A stretch of DNA of 64,000 nucleotides from Prolixibacteraceae bacterium (GCA_019856515.1 CP082230.1:372001-436000); one strand, 5' to 3'; counted from the first letter of the stretch, positions 8,447 to 19,437 are shown. Notes: generated from the letters alone by a model not told the origin. Program-made: numbers and translations.

Positions 8447-9337
8447 TTAGGAGAGTTTGTCGAGGATTTTTAATGCTTCATCTTTTAAAGAGATATTTCC
8501 AAAAGCATCTGCGTCTATAAAGGGGTACTTCTCATTTGAAAGATCAATATATGTTCTCCCTAATTCAGCCATGTTGATGATGTCATTCCAATATTTGGTT
8601 TGCAATGAGATATATTTCAACGGTGCAAAAACACGATTTGAAAGATCATTTAGTGGACATCTAATTATACTAAAAACAGGATTGTGGTAATGGTTGTCGA
8701 CCAATTCAGGTGCTAAATTGGCATCTTTTTTACTAAAGATATGTTTAGAATCTCCATCAATACTTATCTCTTCGAATATCCCTTCAAACACAAATACTGT
8801 AATGTTTGTATTTCGTTCTTTTAGTTTATTGCTCTTTTCAAGATAGTTTTTGACTATCTCTAAATACTGATGTGATGCAAATGCAAAAAAGAAAATATTC
8901 TCTACTTGGTCATACTCATTCGATAATATTTGGTTGAACCATTTCTCAGTGGTGTTTGTCGATAGTCCTTGTTCAGCCAAAATTACATTTGTTGTTTGAC
9001 AAGAATGTAGATCTTCTGAAGAAAAAAATGTGTTAAAACGATTCCATCCTAAGCTTTCTTGTAAAGCTTCTCTAACAGGAAATGCTAAAGACGCTTTGCT
9101 AGGAAGAAGAAGAGAGGATGCTGTCTGCTTTATGTCAAAAAGATCGTAGAATTTTAATTGAGCTATGGTTCTTGATAGAGCCTGTTTTAAACCATGAGTC
9201 ACTTGATCCCCCATAAAGGTTGGATCACAACAAATGTGTCGTGTTTCTGGTGTTGAAATTAAATAAGTGTTGAGTTGTGACGACTTCGTTGTTTGGTATA
9301 TGGAACAGTCAAAATCTTGTTGTATTATTTCGAGCAT
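8447..9337 (-). CDS. Unrecognised cytoplasmic protein
   Basis: I do not recognise this 296-residue protein. It has no signal peptide, membrane segment or obvious low-complexity stretch, so it is probably cytoplasmic. The middle, about residues 75-190, alternates strand and helix (for example SLLLPSKASLAFPVREALQ and ITVFVFEGIFEEIS), which suggests an alpha/beta fold. There are scattered Cys residues (for example RHICCDP and HSCQTT) but no spaced metal motif. The frame is long, has normal codon use and no overlap with its neighbours, so it is very likely a real single-gene unit. The function is open. Confidence 0.6.
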   Translation of the reverse strand: MLEIIQQDFDCSIYQTTKSSQLNTYLISTPETRHICCDPTFMGDQVTHGLKQALSRTIAQLKFYDLFDIKQTASSLLLPSKASLAFPVREALQESLGWNRFNTFFSSEDLHSCQTTNVILAEQGLSTNTTEKWFNQILSNEYDQVENIFFFAFASHQYLEIVKNYLEKSNKLKERNTNITVFVFEGIFEEISIDGDSKHIFSKKDANLAPELVDNHYHNPVFSIIRCPLNDLSNRVFAPLKYISLQTKYWNDIINMAELGRTYIDLSNEKYPFIDADAFGNISLKDEALKILDKLS

Positions 9338-9607
9338 GATTTATCGCTTATGTTTAGTAAAACGAAGACCAATACATTTGGTGTATCTGTGTCTTAGAAT
9401 TAAATGCGAGGCCAAATTAGTGGTAAAGTTCTTTTCTTGCAAAAAGTGACATGGAAAATATAATGAAGAGGAGGGATTTGGTTGTTACATGGGAAATGAC
9501 GTGTGGGTAGGTGTGAGGTAGTGTGAATTACCCTCTACCTTAATTATACTTTCCTCCTCGTTCCTCAGTACCTCCTACCTACCTGCTAAGGGGATGACAG
9601 GTGTCTC

Positions 9608-9724
9608 CTCCTACCTTAGTCCATGGTTCAGCCATGTTTCGTCCATGGTTCAGCCACCGAAACCCCCGAAATCGATGGACAAACCATGGACGAAACATGG
9701 CTGAACCATGGACAAAGGTAGGAG
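9608..9724. repeat. Near-perfect 43-bp inverted repeat
   Basis: The left arm 9608-9650 and right arm 9682-9724 are reverse complements over 43 bases with one mismatch (9618 against 9714), around a 31-base loop. Within the left side, the 16-base word GTCCATGGTTCAGCCA occurs twice, at 9619-9634 and 9641-9656. The block contrasts in composition with the AT-rich flanks. It would form a very stable stem in RNA or a cruciform in DNA. It could be a REP/MITE-like dispersed repeat or a structured RNA. It encodes no convincing protein. Confidence 0.85.
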
Positions 9725-9914
9725 AAGGTACGGCTAAGGTACGGAGTAGGGTCGAAGGAGGTCAAGTGAAACGATCTACTACATAGTGTGATTTTATCAT
9801 AGCGTGGAGGGGGTAAAGAGGTGGTGTGAAATTAATTCAGTATAATTATATTCCGTCATTTTTTTAAAAAAGTAGAGATGGAATGGGTTGATTTCAATGA
9901 GATAAACGCAAAAG

Positions 9915-9978
9915 CAATAGATCAAATCCGTTGATGTTTCAAATTGTCATCTTTTTTGATCTATTGTCAAAAAAGATG
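9915..9978. repeat. Two mutually exclusive 12-bp hairpins
   Basis: CAATAGATCAAA (9915-9926) is a perfect complement of 9955-9966. CATCTTTTTTGA (9948-9959) is a perfect complement of 9967-9978 with a 7-base loop. The two stems share bases 9955-9959, so only one can form at a time. This is the geometry of an attenuator or switch, although neither stem is followed at once by a U-run. Confidence 0.7.
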
Positions 9979-10388
9979 AAGGGGTTAATGGTTTTTTAAT
10001 GTATTTATACTATTGATATTTAGTTGTTTATTGGTATTTTTAGGGGGTGTGGATTTTTTAAATAAAAATATATTAGAGGTTTATGCTTTAATCAATTATT
10101 ATTCCTACCTTGCAGTATAGTAAATCGCAAAGGACTAGTGAGTTTGTGATTTTAGATCATTCTTTTTTGATGATATTACTTCGGTAAAGTTATACAAATA
10201 GGATGGTTCGACGTAATTAGCATTGCGTATAGCTGGGTTTGGATGTCTATAGTATGATTATGAGTGAAACTCGTTTTTGACAATTCTTTTGTTTTATATG
10301 AAGAGAGAATACTCGTACTAAGTTGATTTAAGATATCTAGATTTCTGCATTCGTTTTTTGTTAAAACATTATTATTAAAATTAAGTAA

Positions 10389-10432
10389 TTGCCGTCTTTA
10401 AGGTTTGAAATGAATATTTAAAGAAGGCGCAA
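10389..10432 (+). promoter_or_regulatory. Possible leader hairpin of the cold shock gene
   Basis: TTGCCGTCTTTAA (10389-10401) pairs imperfectly with TTAAAGAAGGCGCAA (10418-10432), ending 11 bases before the csp ATG. The right arm includes the purine-rich AAGAAGG where a ribosome would land, so the stem could control translation by temperature, as leader structures do for other cold shock mRNAs. The mechanism is inferred. Confidence 0.4.
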
Positions 10433-10443
10433 CATTTTTTAAA

Positions 10444-10635
10444 ATGAACAAAGGAATTGTAAAGTTTTTTAATGAATCAAAAGGTTATGGTTTCATTAAA
10501 GAAGACGAGACAAACAAAGAGTATTTCGTACACGTAACTGGTATAGTTGACGAAATTAAAGAAGATGATCAAGTTACTTTTGAACTTAGTGAAGGTCGCA
10601 AAGGACTAAATGCAGTTGACGTGAAACTAGCATAA
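10444..10635 (+). CDS. Cold shock domain protein (CspA family)
   Basis: This 63-residue protein is a single cold shock domain, a five-stranded OB fold that binds single-stranded RNA and DNA. The nucleic-acid-binding motifs are present: SKGYGFI (RNP1-like, about residues 12-18) and YFVHVTG (RNP2-like, about 27-33). The length is typical of compact bacterial Csp proteins, which act as RNA chaperones. It is transcribed alone: a structured leader lies before it and a strong terminator after it. Confidence 0.95.
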   Translation: MNKGIVKFFNESKGYGFIKEDETNKEYFVHVTGIVDEIKEDDQVTFELSEGRKGLNAVDVKLA

Positions 10636-11001
10636 TTAAAATAGTTCATGAAGATTTTATACCCTATTCTCCTTTGGAGGATAGGGTATTCTTTTTTTTG
10701 TTGTAAATGTTTCTCATGTTAAATATTCCAAGGTGGGGGTGATTTTTTAATTTGATAATTTACATGACGTTTTTGTGTGATTTATCAATTTCTTCCTTTT
10801 CACAAAAAATAATCATTTTTTCTGCTAATTATTTTCGCAATTCGCTTAATTTTTAACGAAACGTTTTTAGATTTGTAGTTGTACTTACATAAAATTTAAT
10901 TATGTGATTACAATGCAATCAAAAATATTATGTAATTTTAAATTGCATGAGACAAAATTGTCTCTCTGTCTAATAATGTCTGATTATTTAATTACTTTTT
11001 T
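10636..11001. other. Intergenic region between csp and the thioredoxin-like gene
   Basis: The left end holds the csp terminator. The remainder is very AT-rich. At 10949-10964 there is a perfect 7-bp inverted repeat with a 2-base spacer (GAGACAA-AA-TTGTCTC), 38-53 bases before the next ATG, which could be an operator or a short leader hairpin. I see no consensus TAnnTTTG box here. Confidence 0.45.
10659..10699 (+). terminator. Intrinsic terminator of csp
   Basis: ATACCCTATTCTCC (10659-10672) pairs with GGAGGATAGGGTAT (10676-10689) through 14 pairs including one T-G, with a 3-base loop. It is followed by a C and eight T residues. It lies 23 bases after the csp stop. Confidence 0.92.
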
Positions 11002-11520
11002 ATGAAAAGATTAACTCTGTGTATTGTCGCTTTAGTAATGGCATTCTCATCTATTGCAGGTAATGAGGGAAATGTCGCTGGATCAAAAGTGAAGATTGGA
11101 GCTAAAGCTCCTGATTTCCGTTTTGAAATAGCACCTAATACACCAAAATATTTAAACAGTTATAAAGGAAAAGTAGTACTACTTACTTTCTTTGCTATTT
11201 GGTGTCCTCCTTGTCGTAAAGAGATTCCTCAATTTTCAAGAGAGCTTTGGCCTAAGTACAAAGATAATCCAAACTTCGAATTGATTCTTTTGGGTCGAGA
11301 TCATAGTTGGGAAGCTTTGTTAGATTTTAAAAAGAAATATGAGTATGATATGAACTTTGTGCCAGACATGGATAGCAAAGTGTTTAATAAATATGCTGAA
11401 CGTCAAATTCCAAGAAATTATTTGATTGGTAAGGATGGAAAAGTTGTTTATCAATCTCAAGGATTTAATTTGAATGAATTCAAAGAGTTGATGGAGCATA
11501 TTGATAAAGCATTAAAATAG
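11002..11520 (+). CDS. Secreted TlpA/ResA-like thioredoxin-fold protein
   Basis: This 172-residue protein has a signal peptide (about residues 1-19, MKRLTLCIVALVMAFSSIAG) and a thioredoxin fold of the AhpC/TSA-redoxin type. It carries the redox motif W67-C68-P-P-C71 and the cis-proline region IPRNYLIGKDG. The WCPPC sequence and periplasmic location match TlpA/ResA-like thiol-disulfide oxidoreductases, which keep cysteines of exported proteins or cytochromes c reduced. It stands alone between two terminators, so no partner is suggested by context. Confidence 0.9.
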   Translation: MKRLTLCIVALVMAFSSIAGNEGNVAGSKVKIGAKAPDFRFEIAPNTPKYLNSYKGKVVLLTFFAIWCPPCRKEIPQFSRELWPKYKDNPNFELILLGRDHSWEALLDFKKKYEYDMNFVPDMDSKVFNKYAERQIPRNYLIGKDGKVVYQSQGFNLNEFKELMEHIDKALK

Positions 11521-11539
11521 TTTTTATTCTACTATTGAC

Positions 11540-11576
11540 AAAAAAGCTATCTCTTATTGAAGGAGATAGCTTTTTT
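11540..11576 (+). terminator. Intrinsic terminator after the thioredoxin-like gene
   Basis: AAAAAAGCTATCTC (11540-11553) and its exact complement (11563-11576) form a 14-bp stem with a 9-base loop. The T-rich end of the right arm serves as the U-run. It lies 19 bases after the stop. Confidence 0.9.
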
Positions 11577-11715
11577 ATTTTAAAAAGAATTATTGTAGTG
11601 GTTTAGTTAATTGATTAACTTTGAGTATGTGGTATTTTTGTCTTAGATTTCTTTGAATAATAATAAATTTTCGATTAATGACCATGTGACGGTTTTATCA
11701 TTAATAGCGATATGT

Positions 11716-12357
11716 ATGAATAATAAATCAGTTATATTTTGGAATATTGATACGCAATATGACTTTGTTGATCCTCAAGGAGATTTATATGTTGAGGGTG
11801 CCGAGAATTTAATCGATCTATGGGAGGAGATATTGAATTATGTTAGGGCTCATAATATTCGATTGATATCTACGAAAGATCATCATTTTCTTGATTCTAG
11901 TGAACTTTCTGATAATCCTGATTTTATAAGAACTTTTCCACCTCATTGTATTGCTTTTGAAAAAGGAGAGAGAAGTGTTTTGTCTGGCATCGAAGAGGAG
12001 AGCTTAGAATTAGATTGGGATGTTATGATGACTAAAGATCATTTGGTGGGGATTTACGAAAAAGGTAGCCCTATTACTGTTTTGAAGGATAAATTCGATT
12101 TTTATGAAGGGAATCCGAATAGTAAGCACCTCTTATCTATTTTGAAAGAGAAACATATGTATGTTATGGGAGTGGCTGAAAATGTGTGCGTAAGTCAAGC
12201 TGCTATAGCCCTCGCAAAAAATGGGTTTAGTGTAACTGTGATATCTGATGCTGTTCGCGGTATTCCTGGATTAGTAACTCCCTATGAGATGTGGCGAGAG
12301 TTAAATATTGAGCTCAAGAGTTGGGGTGAGGTGAAGTCTGAGATCTCTCGTGTTTAA
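11716..12357 (+). CDS. Isochorismatase-family cysteine hydrolase
   Basis: I place the start at the ATG at 11716, where the family begins (MNNKSVIFWNIDTQYDF). An upstream TTG at 11653 would add 21 residues unlike the family. The protein has 213 residues. The catalytic triad of nicotinamidase/isochorismatase hydrolases can be read as D12 (NIDTQYDF), K126 (KDKFDFY) and C158 (ENVCVSQAA). D55 and nearby histidines in STKDHHFLD resemble the nicotinamidase metal site. The expected activity is hydrolysis of a small amide, possibly nicotinamide to nicotinate, but the substrate cannot be fixed from sequence. It is followed by a hairpin shared with the convergent gene at 12458. Confidence 0.85.
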   Translation: MNNKSVIFWNIDTQYDFVDPQGDLYVEGAENLIDLWEEILNYVRAHNIRLISTKDHHFLDSSELSDNPDFIRTFPPHCIAFEKGERSVLSGIEEESLELDWDVMMTKDHLVGIYEKGSPITVLKDKFDFYEGNPNSKHLLSILKEKHMYVMGVAENVCVSQAAIALAKNGFSVTVISDAVRGIPGLVTPYEMWRELNIELKSWGEVKSEISRV

Positions 12358-12387
12358 TTCCATTGCTTTAAAGTGAAGTTGCTTGTA

Positions 12388-12425
12388 TTTAATCCATAAA
12401 GCGTTTTGGTACTTTATGGATTAAA
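12388..12425. terminator. Bidirectional terminator between convergent genes
   Basis: TTTAATCCATAAAG (12388-12401) and its exact complement (12412-12425) form a 14-bp stem with a 10-base loop. It sits between genes that converge at 12357 and 12458. The A/T-rich arm ends can serve as U-runs in both directions. Confidence 0.75.
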
Positions 12426-12457
12426 TCTATGAGTGAGGTTGGTAAAGTTCTATATAT

Positions 12458-13114
12458 CTAAAGTTTAAACTTAGATGTTTTAACTTTAAAGAATGGTTGT
12501 GGGATATGGAAGTCTGGCTGTTTATTTCGTATCTTTTTTGCAGAATACCAAATTTGTTGTTTTTGAGGTCCATAATCAGCTCTAAAGATTGCCATATAGA
12601 AACTTTTGTTATTCGATCTAAATATGTCTAGGTCGTTAATGTATATTGCGCCTTCTACAATGTATTGATCTTCTATAATGGTTGAAGCTGTTCTTATTTT
12701 AGTGTAATCCCAACTTCGATCAAAGATGCGGTGGTATGATGCTCTATAGTCAAGTTTGTTACCTTTAATATCGATTTCAAAGCAGTAATACTTTTTTAAA
12801 TCTTTGTTCTTGGAGAAGAACAATTCTACTCGATCAGATTTAGCAACAGATCTTTCATTGATGTAAGGCTCGTATTGCATTGTAGTATCTTTCACTATAA
12901 AGTAAAAGAATAGCCAGCCATCTTTGATAAAATATTGGATTGTAGTGTGGTCTTTCTTGATTTGGTCTTCCCATGGTGCATATAGCCCACCAATATTGGT
13001 GGCTTTACTCCACTCTTTTTTGTTGATCTTTCCGTCAATAATGACCTCTTGTGCCTCTGTGAATCGTGTTAAAAGTAGAACTGCGAAAAGTAATAGCCAG
13101 TGTTTGATTTTCAT
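12458..13114 (-). CDS. Secreted CBM9-like carbohydrate-binding protein
   Basis: This 218-residue protein has a signal peptide (about residues 1-21, ending FTEAQ). A single domain follows, of the family 9 carbohydrate-binding type (DOMON-like beta sandwich), recognised from EVIIDGKINKKEWSKAT at its start, the WLFFYFIVKDTT strand and the DRVELFFS motif. In other proteins this domain is fused to glycanases; here it stands alone and would be periplasmic or exported. It may help sugar binding for the glycan locus further right, but it is about 10 kb away and on the other strand, so the link is weak. Confidence 0.72.
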   Translation of the reverse strand: MKIKHWLLLFAVLLLTRFTEAQEVIIDGKINKKEWSKATNIGGLYAPWEDQIKKDHTTIQYFIKDGWLFFYFIVKDTTMQYEPYINERSVAKSDRVELFFSKNKDLKKYYCFEIDIKGNKLDYRASYHRIFDRSWDYTKIRTASTIIEDQYIVEGAIYINDLDIFRSNNKSFYMAIFRADYGPQKQQIWYSAKKIRNKQPDFHIPQPFFKVKTSKFKL

Positions 13115-13289
13115 TGGTCGTGTGATTAATTGATTTAGTGCAGCTAAAATAGTTAAATACTAACATTTATGTTTTGTGTTTTTGCTGTAAAATATTTATG
13201 TTTTCGTATGGAATTCTCTTTTGTTTGGTGTATACTTGTAGTAAGTGAATATTCATTCACTGGTAGTTTTGTACTTTAATATTAATAAT

Positions 13290-13925
13290 ATGAAAGTTGT
13301 TTTATTTGGTTCTACAGGTGCAGTAGGGCAGCACTTGAAAAGAGATTTCGAGTCACAAGATATATCTCTAGTAAATATTATTCGGAAACCGTCAAAAGAT
13401 ACTAACACAGGTGTAGATACAGAGGAGGTCGTGGTTGATTATAATAATATTGAATCTTTGAGAATAGAAGCGGATTCTTTATATATAGCCATCGGTACTA
13501 CAATGAAAAAAGCGGGTTCAAGAGAGGCATTTGTTGCAGTTGATCGTGATTTGGTAATTCGAATTGCGAAATGGGGATTTTCTCAAGGGATTAAGTCTGT
13601 ACACGTGATCAGTTCAATTGGTGCCGATAAAAATGCCAAAGGAGTATATTTAAAGACCAAATCGGAGATGGAAGAGCAAATAAGTAGAATCGGTTTTGAT
13701 GAGGTTCATATTTACCGCCCTTCGGTACTTGTTGCAGAACGTGAGGGTGATTCCCGTTTTGCAGAGAAACTGTCAGTTCCTTTTATGAAACTACTTTCAC
13801 ACATGGGAGGGAAAATGAAAAAATATCAACCAATCACTGTGGAAAGAGTGGCCTCTTTTATGGTTTCAAGATTATTAAAGGGCAAGGACTCAATATATAT
13901 ATACGAAAGCGACCAAATGCAATAG
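13290..13925 (+). CDS. NAD(P)-binding Rossmann-fold oxidoreductase-like protein
   Basis: I choose the ATG at 13290, where a Rossmann start follows at once (MKVVLFGSTGAVGQHL, with the GxxGxxG motif). An upstream GTG at 13245 would add 15 residues of no clear use. The 211-residue protein resembles atypical short-chain dehydrogenases of the NmrA/HTATIP2 group (VVDYNNIESL, YIAIGTTMKKAGS, SVHVISSIGAD). The TyrxxxLys pair may be YLKTKSEME. The substrate is unknown. The next gene starts 5 bases after its stop, so the two are co-transcribed. A TAGTTTTG box at 13264-13271 matches the -7 consensus but would leave a very short leader. Confidence 0.8.
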   Translation: MKVVLFGSTGAVGQHLKRDFESQDISLVNIIRKPSKDTNTGVDTEEVVVDYNNIESLRIEADSLYIAIGTTMKKAGSREAFVAVDRDLVIRIAKWGFSQGIKSVHVISSIGADKNAKGVYLKTKSEMEEQISRIGFDEVHIYRPSVLVAEREGDSRFAEKLSVPFMKLLSHMGGKMKKYQPITVERVASFMVSRLLKGKDSIYIYESDQMQ

Positions 13926-13930
13926 GTTGT

Positions 13931-14401
13931 TTGAATAACAATATTTTGTGGATTATGGCTGTATTAGCATTGGAGAGCTTAGCTGTTTTTGTATTAAGCT
14001 TATGGAAGATCTATCTCGGATTTGCATATCTCGCAATACAGGGGTATTCTCTCATTTATGCATGTTTGTTGAATTTAAGTGCTGTGGCTGTATCAGTCTT
14101 TTTTACATATCTACTATGGAAGCAAGGTGATAAATGGCCCTTTTTTAATCGTTTTCGTACGCATCGTAGTTATCAGAAAGCAATAGAGTTTTGGCGTCGA
14201 AATGGTGCCATGTTAACGCTAATATTATCCCCTATTCTTATCGGTATTCCAACCTATGTGATTATAGCATTGGAAGCAAAGATTTCGATAAAGAGAATCA
14301 CTATCAGTATGATTTTTATCTCATTTTTGTGGGGTATTTTATGTTATTATGGATCATCTTTCTTCGTAGATGATGTGGTTTTAATTGCTAATCTAAAATG
14401 A
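13931..14401 (+). CDS. Small multi-pass membrane protein, function unknown
   Basis: This product of up to 156 residues has four probable membrane helices (about residues 6-27, 38-62, 92-114 and 120-142). A basic, aromatic loop between helices 2 and 3 (FNRFRTHRSYQKAIEFWRRNG) probably faces the cytoplasm. The track of bases offers a TTG at 13931 and an ATG at 13955. The TTG lies 5 bases after the upstream stop and gives a full first helix, so I keep it. I do not recognise the family with confidence; the SPILIGIPTY region recalls small exporter-like membrane proteins. It forms a two-gene unit with the Rossmann-fold gene. Confidence 0.7.
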   Translation: MNNNILWIMAVLALESLAVFVLSLWKIYLGFAYLAIQGYSLIYACLLNLSAVAVSVFFTYLLWKQGDKWPFFNRFRTHRSYQKAIEFWRRNGAMLTLILSPILIGIPTYVIIALEAKISIKRITISMIFISFLWGILCYYGSSFFVDDVVLIANLK

Positions 14402-14417
14402 ATATAAGGGGCTCTTT

Positions 14418-14449
14418 TTTGTTTGGTGAATGACCATGCAGTAGTTTTG
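14418..14449 (+). promoter_or_regulatory. Promoter of the cysteine-rich protein and nitroreductase genes
   Basis: TTTG (14418-14421), exactly 20 bases, then TAGTTTTG (14442-14449) match the Bacteroidota -33/-7 consensus. Transcription would start near 14456, about 27 bases before the ATG at 14483. Confidence 0.65.
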
Positions 14450-14482
14450 TGTTTTATTTTTAGAAATAAATAATGTTGATTG

Positions 14483-14764
14483 ATGAGAACAAAACATGAA
14501 ACAGAGAATTATAAATTCTCGCAACATAGGCAATGTGAATTCTTTCCATGCCATAAAGTAAAAGATGAGGCTGATTTTAATTGTCTATTTTGTTATTGTC
14601 CACTCTATATGTTGAAGGATAAGTGCGGTGGTAACTTCAAATATACCAATGGAGTGAAAGACTGTAGTGATTGTTTGATTCCACATTCAACTAAGGCCTA
14701 TGAGCATGTAATGAGTAAGATGGGCGATGTGATTCGAATCGGAAGTGAAAAGAGTGAAGAGTAG
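14483..14764 (+). CDS. Cysteine-rich small-domain protein, probable metal binder
   Basis: I use the ATG at 14483 rather than the TTG just before it. The 93-residue protein has eight cysteines at about 18, 23, 34, 37, 39, 48, 61 and 64, in the pattern QCEFFPCHK, FNCLFCYCPLY, DKCGG and DCSDCLIPH. This matches the cysteine-rich small domain family (PF04071 type), thought to bind zinc or another metal; its role is not established. It is followed after 71 bases by a ferredoxin-nitroreductase fusion and shares its promoter and terminator, so a link with redox metabolism is possible. Confidence 0.82.
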   Translation: MRTKHETENYKFSQHRQCEFFPCHKVKDEADFNCLFCYCPLYMLKDKCGGNFKYTNGVKDCSDCLIPHSTKAYEHVMSKMGDVIRIGSEKSEE

Positions 14765-14835
14765 ATTATAAACATTACAACTGAAGTCTAATCAGAGGTA
14801 GGCTGGGTGTGAGAAAAATAAAAGAGGTAACATAG

Positions 14836-15663
14836 ATGATGAACTTTACTGTTAATCAGGAAAAATGTAATCAATGTGGGATGTGTGGTAAAGATTGCCC
14901 GGTTCTTATTATTGATTGTAAATCAGGATTTCCAACCATAAAAGAGGGGAAAGAGAAGAATTGTTTAAAATGTCAACACTGTTTGGCTATTTGTTCACAA
15001 GGTGCAATATCAATTTTTGGTAAGGATCCTAAGAATAGTATTCCAACTTCTGTTGATTTACCAAATTCTGAGGCATTAGAGAATTTAATGAAGAATCGTC
15101 GTTCTGTAAGAAAATTCAAGCAGGATGAAATTGATAAATCATTAATTCATAGTTTACTTGCTTCTGCTTCTTATGCACCTACTGCAAAAAATGAAAATTC
15201 AGTTCATTTGAGTGTTGTTGATAAGAAAACAGGGATGCAACCACTTAAAGAGTTGATCTATCAAACGATCCAAGATAAGTTTGAAGCGGGAGAAATTTCT
15301 TCGAGATTTCAGTATTTATCAAATTTTTCTAAAGTGTGGTTTGCCAAAGGTATTGATGTGATTTTTAGAGATGCACCTCATGTTGTAATTGCATCTGCAC
15401 CAGAAGATGGTACTTCTCCTGATTTGGATTGTACTATTGCACTTAGTTATTTTGAGTTGTTGGCAAATTCTAATAACGTCGCTACTCTATGGGATGGATT
15501 CGCAGCAAATGTCTTAGAAGATGTAGCACCAGAGTTGAAAGAAAAAGTTGGGGTGCCTGCTGGTAATAAGGTTGGAATGGTTATGATTTTTGGTCATTCT
15601 GCGAGAAAATATGCGAGATCCATTCAGCATGAAGGCGAGAATATAAATACTTTATCACTATAA
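14836..15663 (+). CDS. Ferredoxin-nitroreductase fusion protein
   Basis: The N-terminal 60 residues hold two [4Fe-4S] motifs: C11-x2-C14-x2-C17-x3-C21 and C43-x2-C46-x2-C49-x3-C53. From about residue 80 comes an FMN-dependent nitroreductase fold (NRRSVRKFKQDEI, LLASASYAPTAKNENS, LFGHSARKYA-like end VMIFGHSARKYAR). The full length of 275 residues fits the known family of ferredoxin-domain nitroreductases found in anaerobes. It would be cytoplasmic, passing electrons from ferredoxin to FMN and then to a nitro compound, quinone or unknown substrate. The start ATG-ATG at 14836 follows an AGAGG sequence at 14823-14827. Confidence 0.9.
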   Translation: MMNFTVNQEKCNQCGMCGKDCPVLIIDCKSGFPTIKEGKEKNCLKCQHCLAICSQGAISIFGKDPKNSIPTSVDLPNSEALENLMKNRRSVRKFKQDEIDKSLIHSLLASASYAPTAKNENSVHLSVVDKKTGMQPLKELIYQTIQDKFEAGEISSRFQYLSNFSKVWFAKGIDVIFRDAPHVVIASAPEDGTSPDLDCTIALSYFELLANSNNVATLWDGFAANVLEDVAPELKEKVGVPAGNKVGMVMIFGHSARKYARSIQHEGENINTLSL

Positions 15664-15750
15664 CAATTTTTGGTGTTAACAATGATGATGCGAGTCATTT
15701 GAGTTTACTGATGAAATTAGAGTAATCTAAAGTAGAAGAAACAATATATG

Positions 15751-15790
15751 AGGTTGTAGTTCAATGAGATGTTTGAACTACAACCTTTCT
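15751..15790 (+). terminator. Intrinsic terminator after the nitroreductase gene
   Basis: AGGTTGTAGTTCAA (15751-15764) and its exact complement (15773-15786) form a perfect 14-bp stem with an 8-base loop, followed by a T-rich stretch. It is 88 bases after the stop. Confidence 0.85.
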
Positions 15791-16133
15791 TGTTTTCAGA
15801 AAATTATATTTTATTCTAGGGAGAATGGCATATTGTATGGTTGTTTCGTTGGTCGATACTAATTATTACTACTATTCGATCTTTTTGTGTTGATTATACT
15901 GTGGTACTACTCAGTAATAGTCGTCTTTATTTATGATTGAGTTCTATTTTCCCCTCTTGATAACATTGATTTCGCAGCTCTTTAAAAAAGATGTCCATTT
16001 GGAACATGTACCATTTCAATATTCATGGAATCTATATTGAGGACGTCTATTTTGTTATCACTTCGATAAGATACTTATGGAACGATTCCACTCTTAAAAA
16101 GAGTTCCGATTTTTTATATCATTGTGAAGAGAA

Positions 16134-16177
16134 AAAGCAGTAAACTGACGAATGATAATTTGTCAGTTTACTGCTTT
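16134..16177 (-). terminator. Intrinsic terminator of the GH2 gene
   Basis: AAAGCAGTAAACTGAC (16134-16149) and its exact complement (16162-16177) form a 16-bp stem with a 12-base loop. On the minus strand the stem ends in CTGCTTTTTC, giving a U-run. It lies about 108 bases after the GH2 stop. Confidence 0.82.
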
Positions 16178-16284
16178 GAATTAAATCACCTCTTCAGTGA
16201 CCTCAATATTTAATTCCTTCTTCGGTTCAAAAGAGTTGATGCCTTACATTAAGTTCGACTGCTCGCTTATATGAACTAATAGTG

Positions 16285-19437
<3,153 letters not shown>

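Larger units (their letters stand above)
9338..10443. other. 1.1-kb gene-free region with structured repeats
   Basis: No open frame here looks coding. The block at about 9490-9790 is richer in G and C than its surroundings and dense with CCTCCTACC-type words and their complements, including a near-perfect 43-bp inverted repeat at 9608-9724 and a weaker one (9506-9520 with 9569-9583, 12 of 15 pairs). At 9915-9978 there are two mutually exclusive hairpins. From about 10000 to 10380 it is AT-rich without a feature I can name. The right end holds the leader of the cold shock gene. Confidence 0.6.
15664..16284. other. Gene-free region between nitroreductase and beta-galactosidase
   Basis: These 621 bases lie between convergent genes. 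The left part has the nitroreductase terminator and the right part the terminator of the GH2 gene. A short hairpin (16090-16095 with 16099-16104) followed by a T-run lies between them. No frame in about 15800-16080 is long enough or clean enough to call a gene. Confidence 0.6.

Noticed and set aside
9601..9786. A 61-codon open frame over the large inverted repeat
   Set aside because: Its sequence is dictated by the palindrome (MFRPWF and its complement), it has no ribosome site, and it resembles no protein.
9915..9978. Competing hairpins as a known riboswitch
   Set aside because: No conserved aptamer core that I recognise, no U-run after either stem and no gene close downstream.
15800..16080. 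Possible decayed gene or insertion sequence between 15.8 and 16.1 kb
   Set aside because: Short peptide-like stretches occur on the minus strand, but stops interrupt every frame and no terminal repeats are seen.
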